A stretch of DNA of 64,000 nt from Posidonia oceanica (Eukaryota > Streptophyta > Magnoliopsida > Alismatales > Posidoniaceae). Position numbers and translations under genes: made by a program. How positions within the stretch are numbered: the first letter of the stretch is position 1; each line of letters starts with the position of its first letter. Shown one piece after another: positions 57,423 through 64,000 of this stretch. The stretch is from NCBI GenBank assembly GCA_037176725.1, contig JAZBRS010000014.1, positions 72,212,501 through 72,276,500 on the forward strand, given 5' to 3'. The notes beneath the pieces were generated by a model. It did not search any database. It saw nothing but the letters and a program-made list of their open reading frames with translations, and was not told where the DNA came from.

Positions 57423-58170
57423 GTTGGACGTTGAGATCACCAGCGTCTAACGTTGGACGCTGGGAATCTCAACGTCTAACAGACTAAAACCAGATTCTAC
57501 AGAAAGCTAATGCATGCTTTGAAATTTAGTGATTTTAATGATGTACGAAGACCATGGATGGGTAATCATGCCAGAAAACTTATGCTAAGGCAAACAAAAA
57601 ATTAGAGGCAAGATACAGGTGCCAAAACTGGATTTTAAATGCCTGAGGTGTTGGACGCAAGGATCACCAACGTCTAACACGGGATGCTGAGATCCTCAGC
57701 GTCTAACACCTGAAGCCAGATTTTTAAATAATGCATGCCAGATATTTTATAAGCATGCTGTAGATGCAATAAGGCAGCTAAGGACATGCAAATCATGCTA
57801 AATGATCAAAACAGGATCCAACATACGCAGAGTCAAGGAAGCAAGCATCAAAACCAAACTCAGTCAAACAGAGGTGTTAAACGCTATACATATTGCGTCC
57901 AACATTGGACGTAGGGATACACAGCGTCCAACAAACTGAACCATATTTAAGTTGATAAAACACATGATTAAAATGGAAATAAAGGAAATAAAACACTAGA
58001 TTCAAAGCATGGCTTGAAAATGAGTGTATGCTGATGCATGCTGCATGTAATATGACCAAAAAATAATTAAAATGCTTTGAGATAGAAAATATGGTAAAAA
58101 AGGGGATAAAGGTGTTGGACGCTAGGATTGGTAGCGTCCTACGTTGGATGCACCAGTTCCTGTGTTCAAC
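57423..58170 (-). repeat. Four GACGC hairpin clusters, 5' LTR of B
   Basis: Clusters at 57,423-57,480, 57,650-57,708, 57,876-57,932 and 58,114-58,170; spacing 227, 226 and 238 bp, in register with the 3' LTR. The second includes GGATGCTGAGATCCTCAGCG, a nearly perfect stem. Confidence 0.85.
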
Positions 58171-58817
58171 ACCCTGGGGCACCTCAGATCATGTTAGAGC
58201 ATTTAAATCGATTGGAAACTGAGATTTAGCTATGAAATAAGCAAGAGCATGCATCAACAATCATGAACATGTAAAAATTGAACTAAATGGGCCAGTGGAT
58301 TGATCCACCCACCTCCCTCCTCTTCCCGCCGGCGTTCATGGCTTTTCCAGCCACCTGAGTGGCCGGAGATCCATGAAGCTCGACTATGGTGCTCGATGAG
58401 GATGAGGGAGGAGTGAGGGACACAGGAAGAGGAGGAGATTACCTATGGTGCACGCTGGGTTTGTGTCCCGGAGTCGGCCGAAGTTGCGACGACGAGCTCG
58501 AATGGTGGATTGGTAGAGGGCTTGAACAGCGGCCTGGTTGCTGGGGAACACTCAGAGGGGTCTCTCATGCATGGGAGGAGGCTGAGGATCACACTGGAGG
58601 GCTGAATTCTCTCTAGTTTTCGCTCTAGGGATCGTTGGCATTGGTGGTCTATTGGAATGGATTGGATTTTGTTCAGGAGAGGCCAGCCAATGGCAGGGGC
58701 ATGGCTCTGGAGGTCACGGCAGGATGTGGCGTGCACGGCGAGTGGGCATGGGATGGTAGGCATGTTATGGAGGTGGCATGCACGGCGAGTGGTAGGTCGA
58801 CAAGAGGGTGGCTGGAC

Positions 58818-59516
58818 ACCTAATTGTGACAAATAGAGCCAACGCGGTCGGCAGAGAGGAGATCAATCCCCTTTTGCCTGGGAGCATCATGGACCTCCTG
58901 CTCACCAACCTGTGTATCATGAGACGATGGTCCCCTTTGAGAGTATAGGCTACGCTCAAGGAAAGGGCACCTGATTATGACAAATTGCATTCACGCATGT
59001 GTTAGTTCACCTTAGGTGGTGAGAAAAATTCATGAGCCAACCTGGTATACAAATTAAAGCCGACGATGATGGAGGAACCTCATTACCTAGGGTCATGCAT
59101 TGCATATCATGACCCCCTCTTTCGTATTCCCATCAGCACGCATCCATGCATAGCACATTGTATTGCATTCGCAATGTATGGCATTCACATTGAGTGGTCG
59201 TCGGAAACATTAGCTATCCATCTTTTAAGTTTGACCCCCACAGGCAATCCCCATGGTAAGTCTTTTTAGTTTGACCCCTGCGGGCAATCCCTGTGGCAAG
59301 TCTTTTAGTTTGACCCCTGCGGGCAACCCCCGCGGTCATGTCGTTAGCTTGTTCCCCTTGGCTGTGTTTCTTTAGCCGACCCTCTTTGTGTCTCGTCCAA
59401 GTCTGGTGGCAGCAGGCATTGGATTTCATTTAAGATCTCTAGGTAGCGCCACATGGGAGTATCGTCTCGCCTTGTAGATAGCTTCGTGCCGAAGCCATCT
59501 TCAAGGAGGGGCAATC
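58818..59516 (+). other. 3' internal end of a family D element with PPT
   Basis: Begins at a breakpoint in the B LTR and runs to a D LTR. No protein domain is recognised. At 59,225-59,340 three ~45-bp units repeat (TTTGACCCCTGCGGGCAA and variants, then TAAGTCTTTT). The polypurine tract AAGGAGGGG (59,503-59,511) followed by CAATC precedes the LTR, showing that this is the tail of an element upstream of it. Confidence 0.65.
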
Positions 59517-59726
59517 TGTAGATACCCCGTTTTGGCACTCTCTTCTTGTTAGTATAGTCTATTGCATTAGGTCGTTCCTAGAAGCCCTTTGCCCAATCTA
59601 GGACGTCTCACTCGAGCCAAACGCCTTCTCTCCAGTCCAAATGTTATCCCTATCTAAGCCCAAGTGTCGGCAACTTGAATGTTCTTCATGTCTTGACCAA
59701 ATTTGGAAAATGAACTGACTAAGGGT

Positions 59727-60039
59727 GTTGTACGCCGGATTCTCAGCGTACAACGTAGGCTGCTGGTTTTCCAGCGGCTAACATTGGCCACTGGTTTTCC
59801 AGCGTCGAACGTGGCAACCCAGTCAGCCTAAAACTTTCTTTATTTGGCCAAATCCAAAATTCGTGTTTTTGCCTTCTTTAGAGCCTATTGACCGGTCAAA
59901 GCAATCAAAGCTGATTTAAACACACTTAATGACACCTTAATTGGGGAATATTCCTTTATCCTGGTAGTTATGTCTCGGAGGTCGTTATACGCTGGGACTC
60001 CCGCTTATAACGTTATACGCTGGATTTCCAGCGTATAAC
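59727..60039 (+). repeat. Covarying GACGC-type hairpins in LTR D
   Basis: GTTGTACGC (59,727-59,735) pairs with GCGTACAAC (59,746-59,754). GCTGG/CCAGC stems with TTTT loops follow to 59,810. GTTATACGC (59,984) starts another, and GTTATACGCTGG (60,012-60,023), loop ATTT, CCAGCGTATAAC (60,028-60,039) is a perfect 12-bp stem. Compared with GTTGGACGC/GCGTCCAAC in B and C, both arms changed together. Confidence 0.88.
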
Positions 60040-60103
60040 ACTTCTGAAATAGGAAAACTTGCTGACTTGGCCCTTGTATCCTTTTTTGTTCCTCCCCTGC
60101 TTC

Positions 60104-60110
60104 TATAAAA
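60104..60110 (+). promoter_or_regulatory. TATA box of LTR D
   Basis: TATAAAA in CTTCTATAAAAGCAGGAG, shared in position with TATAAATA in the D solo LTR. Transcription would start some 25-35 bases downstream. Confidence 0.7.
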
Positions 60111-60877
60111 GCAGGAGTACCCCCACAAGGTTAAGGGCCGGATTTTTGGAGCTCACATGGTTTTTGGGATTAAAAAAAGATTTTTATAGAGAAGTGAGAT
60201 TCTTGAGAATTGAAATAGTAAAGAGTAATTTGAAAGGTGGAGAGTCTATGAAAGAGCTTGAGCTTCCCTTCATCGTCAGTAGCATCATGTCGACATGTCT
60301 TGCACTTCGTGCATAGATAAAAGGGGACTCTATTTATTGTTTTCTTTTCTTTTCTTTTCTTTTCTCATACCACATATTTAATTCCATAGCATAATCAAGC
60401 ATATTGAGTTCATATATTGTTGTAGCTAAGTATACATTTTCATCAGTTGCAACCAGGGGGATCAAACCCCTCGGGTACGTATTTCATTGCGTTTCTCCAT
60501 TTTTTCTATTTATTCTGAATAAGTTACTACACTATATTGATCCATCTTTGCATTATTTTTGTTTGTTTTGCTAACATTTGTCATACAAGGAGGAAGAAGA
60601 AAGAAGAAGAAACCCACCAAGCACGGGAACCCTTGGGCAACGCAAGCATTGTTCCAAGGAAGCTGAACCCGCAACCATATCACATCTCCCCAAGGTGTCT
60701 CGAGGGCCAGTGAAAGCAAACCGAGAGTGGCGATCACACTGACTTCAACACACGTGGAGTGAAGAAGTCGGATACAACAAAAGGGGCCCCCAAGAAGGAG
60801 CAAATAAGCATACAAAGGAGAGGCAAAGCCTCCTTCTCCGCCTGAAACTCTCCTCCCAAAACCCCATATCCACAGGC

Positions 60878-60895
60878 TGGCGATCACGGTGGGAC
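60878..60895 (+). promoter_or_regulatory. Primer binding site of family D
   Basis: TGGCGATCACGGTGGGAC, three bases after the LTR end. It starts TGG as expected for pairing with a tRNA CCA end, but differs from the A and B site after TGGCGA. The priming tRNA is unknown to me. Confidence 0.75.
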
Positions 60896-62564
60896 GGCTA
60901 AAAGTGCCCTCGTGCGAGGTAAGTAAGCCCTTCTTTCTTCTTGTTCCTCATTATTGACATTCTTAGTTTTAGTTTTACTTTCTTAATTTCTCGTATGTTA
61001 TAAAGAAGCGGCGAAATTCCTCATAGTGTTTTGAGGCATCGTGATCTTTTTCGTTTGTTTTCTACATTTGAATAACTGAAATCACCTCCCCCTTCTCTCT
61101 GGATTCTCAGGCGTGGGGGTGATCTGTAAAAATTACTGTTTTTCTGAAAAAAACACTATCAGTACGTTATTCGTGCAGTCTAGCACGTCCAACATTGGAC
61201 GCTCTAGTATACACGTCCAACGACTACTGAACAGGAAACTCTTCTGTTTTAATTTTTTCTTAGTTTTCTTGTTATAACTGGCCCAAAGGATTGAGGTGTG
61301 AGGTGATCGACTTTGTCGTAGGGACCGAAACTTCAGTTTCCTCAGGTGCTTTGCAAAAAAAAAACAAATAAAAAAATCGAATCTTTTTATATGACTTGCA
61401 TGGCCCTTATTGGGAACTAATTACTTGTATCATTTCTTGAGTTATATAAGTAACCGTCTAGGTCCCAAGCACCTCTGTTGCAAAGGACTTAGGAAAGGTA
61501 CTTGTATTGTCATTTTCCTTCACAAGGGGCCCTCCTTCTTCCTTGGCTTTTGTGAAAGATAATTAGAACCTCAAGCTTTGATTTGTATTCCTCCCTCCCC
61601 CTTTCAGTGGTTTGATTGTGCTTGGTGTGTTGATACGTAAGTGACCCGATCAATCCTGAGTACGCTAAGCTCTACCTCTACGGGGTAGGGACCTAAGTGT
61701 ATTCGGACTCCTCCTAGCATCCTCAGGAGTTGAGGTAGGGGGCAGTACCAAAAATATATTTACCCATTTTGTGAGGAGCCCTAGAAATCCTGGAAAAGAA
61801 GTCATACCTAAGCCTTAAGGAACCTTGAGAGCTACGCAAGTTTAAAACTCTAATTTCAAAGCGAAAACAGAAATTAAAACTCTAAATTGCTGTCTGAAAG
61901 TGTATCTGTGTAGTTCTCTCTAACAAGGTGTTAGCCGCTGGAATCTCTACATCTAACATTGGACGCTGTAGATACCGCATCTAACGCATTCTTTGCTTGG
62001 CTATTTATTTTCTAGTTTTTCTGTGGTGGATTGATTACAGGGTAAAACACTCGAAAGCAAAACAGCGACAGTTTTATTTTTCAGTATTTACTTTCTAGGG
62101 ACTTGTATTAAATCGCAAGGTTTGTAATTTCTTTCCATTGTAAGCACTTGTAATCCTTCATTTATACAACAAAAAAGACAAAAAAAAAAGAAAAGAAAAA
62201 AAAAGGGAAAAGAGAAAAAACAGAAAAGCAAAAAAAAATCAGAAAAGAAAAAAGAAAAAAAACAGAGAGAAAAAGAAGGGAAGAAAACAGTGGAGATAGG
62301 AAAAGAATAGAGGAAATACAGCTGGGAGCGTTGAACGTGGAGTTTACTGCGTCCAACGTTGTATGCCACAGTGCGAGACATATTACACCCTGAAGCCAAT
62401 TCCATCTCATTATCAAAGTTACTGCAATGATGAACCAAGTCTTCTAAGCTGAACAGCTAGAAAGAGAAGGGTCAGACTTAGTAAGTACCCCGGGAGAGGA
62501 GCCCACAATCTATTATCCGATCACTGGAGAAGCCTTGGATTCAAGCTCGATCTAGTATAAAGTC
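60896..62564 (+). other. 5' leader of the right-end family D element
   Basis: About 1.7 kb from PBS to gag, no gene supported. It contains three more hairpin sites of the GACGC type: near 61,183-61,222 (ACGTCCAACATTGGACGC), 61,930-61,992 (GTTAGCCGCTGG, ACATTGGACGCTGTAGATAC) and 62,328-62,372 (GCGTCCAACGTTG). 62,160-62,285 is an A-rich run. ORF 62,088-62,438 (minus) is a low-complexity shadow of it. Confidence 0.6.
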
Positions 62565-64000
62565 ATGTACCAGTTCTTAAATGAAGAGACATCAACCTCT
62601 GTGGGGCCATGTCAGAATAACCTCCAGCAGCCACCCCACCTCGGTGAAGGACAACGAAGGCTAGTTGCGGACCATACCCCTGACGATCTATACCAGGGAC
62701 AAAATGACAACCCACCGCCAGATACAAACCACCCAGGTCACGGTACAGTGCTCAACGGAGCTTATAACTCAAGGACCAACCCCTTGATTCAGGAACAAAA
62801 TCACATGCCACATGGTGAGTACAAGGAAGGAGTCTATCCGCCCCATGGGCACCCAAGACAGCATCTCCAACCACCTACGGCAGGCAATCAGCCTCAGCCA
62901 GATCATCACCACCGTCAAGCATCTCCCCCACGTTACGAGCCGATCGCACCTCAACACTTCTGCAACAGCTATCTTCATCAGAAGCAGAACCATCAGTCCT
63001 TCAACTCACATGTCCCGACCCCATCAGCCGGGATAACAAATTTGGATGAGATGAGAAAGATGCTCAGCGCATAAGGGGTACATACACAAGCTCTGGCAAA
63101 CTTTGATATGAGCCGGTTTCCCCCATTCAGATTACCCCCGGGCTTCAAGTATCTGAAAACTCCCAAGTTCAACGAAACCACTAACCCACTCAGTCACCTA
63201 GTGCGGTTCCAAATGGAGTCAGCCCCCTACTTCCATGACTTGGGGCTTGTTCTACTCCTGTTCTTCTACTCGCTTGAAGGAGAGCCCATGGATTGGTTTC
63301 TCACTCTCTCCAAGGAAGACCTCAGCAGCTTTGATAAAATCAAAGAGAGCTTCCTCACAAAATACCAACACAAGATAGACCCTAAGCCAACCTTCCACAA
63401 CCTAAGTAAGGAGGTCATGACACAAGGCGAAAGCTGGGTGACATTCGCTAACAGATGGCGGGAATTGGCGGCTAGATCAGGACTAACCATTCCAGAGAGA
63501 TAGGTGGTCCAGACCCTCATTGCAAACACCACTAGACCGATGAAGAAGAGACTCGTGAATGCCTACTGTCCCAATGTAACGGCCTTGTATGAAGTGGCAA
63601 CCTCCGTTAAAGAAAATCTGCATGAATTCATGGAAGAGCCCAAGAAGAACCGGAAAACACAAGTAGTAGAGGGCGTGACTGGAGTCGTCAACAAGATGGG
63701 CTCTACACCCAAGCCATCCGAACAAAGGGCTATACTAGCTTCACAACAGCCAACCTAGAGCCACCCTCCTTCACAACAGCCAACCTGGAGCCCTCTTCCT
63801 CAGCAACAGGAAGCCTGGAGCCACCCTCCTTCACAACAGCCAACCTGGAGCCCTCCTCCTCAGCAATAGCAAGCATGGAGCCACCCTCCTCAGCAACAGC
63901 AGGCATGGAATAACCCTCCTCCCCAGCAGCAAATCCGCCCTATGTGGAATGCTCCCCGGCAGTAATGGACTAGGGTCAATCAAAATAACCAGGCCAATAC
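62565..64000 (+). pseudogene. gag of the right-end family D element (partial)
   Basis: Gag is the capsid protein. One frame runs from ATG 62,565 to the window edge. It has a Gln/Pro/His-rich N-terminal domain, then a retrotransposon gag core (RLPPGFKYLKTPKFNETTNP, LYSLEGEPMDWF-like, SLTKYQ-like, MTQGESWVTFANRWRELAAR), then a 30-bp repeat encoding a 10-residue Pro/Gln/Trp unit (63,741-63,910). In-frame stops at 63,072, 63,501, 63,756, near 63,867 and near 63,963 kill it, but no frame shift is seen over 1.4 kb. The sequence differs clearly from the A/B gag. The start is taken as the first ATG that keeps the conserved frame; an earlier one is not excluded. Confidence 0.85.
63741..63910 (+). repeat. 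30-bp tandem repeat in gag D
   Basis: AGCCACCCTCCTTCACAACA units start at 63,759, 63,789, 63,819, 63,849 and 63,879, with a partial one before. They encode SHPPSQQPTW-type decapeptides. Alternating units are more alike (a 60-bp higher-order pattern). Confidence 0.85.

Larger units (their letters stand above)
45274..58817 (-). mobile_element. Element B: gag-only, non-autonomous LTR retrotransposon
   Basis: Minus strand: truncated 5' LTR (55,265-58,817), PBS, leader, gag, then directly a 3' untranslated region, PPT and a complete 3' LTR (45,274-47,969). No protease, RT, RNase H or integrase can be found between gag and PPT. The internal region is about 5.7 kb after removal of the 1.59-kb solo LTR. 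The gag resembles that of A, while the LTRs match C. The left flank is GGAGT; the right end is missing, so the TSD cannot be confirmed. Confidence 0.85.
55265..58817 (-). mobile_element. 5' LTR of element B, truncated and interrupted
   Basis: Aligns with 45,274 to about 47,490 of the 3' LTR. It contains the solo LTR 55,457-56,754 and four GACGC hairpin clusters (57,423-58,170). About 480 bp at the U3 side, including the TGTAGAC start, are missing: at about 58,817 (GACAAGAGGGTGGCTGGACACC) the sequence switches to family D internal DNA. Confidence 0.85.
59517..60874 (+). mobile_element. LTR of family D
   Basis: 1,358 bp, TGTAGATACCCCGTTTTGGC to CCCCATATCCACA. It has a PPT on its left and a PBS on its right. 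The solo LTR 8,543-9,911 has the same ends and nearly the same length, which fixes the boundaries. A TATA box is at 60,104. Hairpins of the GACGC family sit at 59,727-59,810 and 59,984-60,039. A PBS-like phrase (TGGCGATCACACTG, 60,732) lies within the LTR, 146 bp before the real site. Confidence 0.88.

Noticed and set aside
62088..62438. 116-codon Phe-rich ORF on the minus strand
   Set aside because: Shadow of an A-rich run in the D leader.

Overview
This window is plant nuclear DNA made almost entirely of nested LTR retrotransposons. I see no host gene, rRNA gene or complete tRNA gene. The evidence for a plant is Ty3/gypsy coding domains of the Tat/Ogre type, LTRs starting TGTAGAYACCCC, primer binding sites of the TGGCGACTCCGCTGGGGA type, AAACCCTA motifs, and LTRs 2.7-5 kb long. 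The genome is probably large and repeat-rich. I cannot name the species.

Layout. (1) 1-10,032, plus strand: 3' part of element L, with the integrase tail, a DUF7745-like ORF, an array of palindromic repeats, a polypurine tract and a long 3' LTR. A 1.37-kb solo LTR of family D sits inside that LTR. (2) 10,033-10,306 and 37,241-43,621, plus strand: one older element, C, split by element A and ending in its 3' LTR (40,964-43,621). (3) 10,307-37,240, minus strand: element A, the only element with both LTRs fully in the window. It has 5' LTR, PBS, gag, protease, RT, RNase H, integrase, DUF7745-like ORF, a 61-bp tandem array, PPT and 3' LTR. It is about 21.9 kb once a nested 5.05-kb solo LTR of family L is removed, and its reading frames are decayed. 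(4) 43,622-45,273, plus strand: 3' end and LTR start of an Athila-like element. (5) 45,274-58,817, minus strand: element B, which carries gag but no pol. It is interrupted by an unclassified 1.59-kb solo LTR and an Athila-like 1.30-kb solo LTR, and is cut short in its 5' LTR. (6) 58,818-64,000, plus strand: family D. A 3' internal end runs into an LTR (59,517-60,874), which is followed by PBS, leader and a decayed gag that leaves the window.

Four nested insertions have identical 5-bp target site duplications (CCAGC, GTATG, ATGCA, GAAGA). Element A has a one-mismatch pair (CCTGG/CCAGG). The insertion order can therefore be read: C before L and A; L before the D solo LTR; A before the L solo LTR; the Athila-like LTR before B; B before its two solo LTRs.

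The most unusual content is not protein. LTRs of B, C and D, and the D leader, carry a recurring inverted repeat (GTTGGACGCTG ... CAGCGTCCAAC). Its arms change in a compensated way between copies, and in B and C it recurs about every 227 bp. The L 3' region holds two further classes of short palindrome that also covary. A structured block next to the PPT is shared by elements whose LTRs differ. These look like maintained RNA or DNA hairpins, or the product of a copying process that keeps regenerating perfect palindromes.
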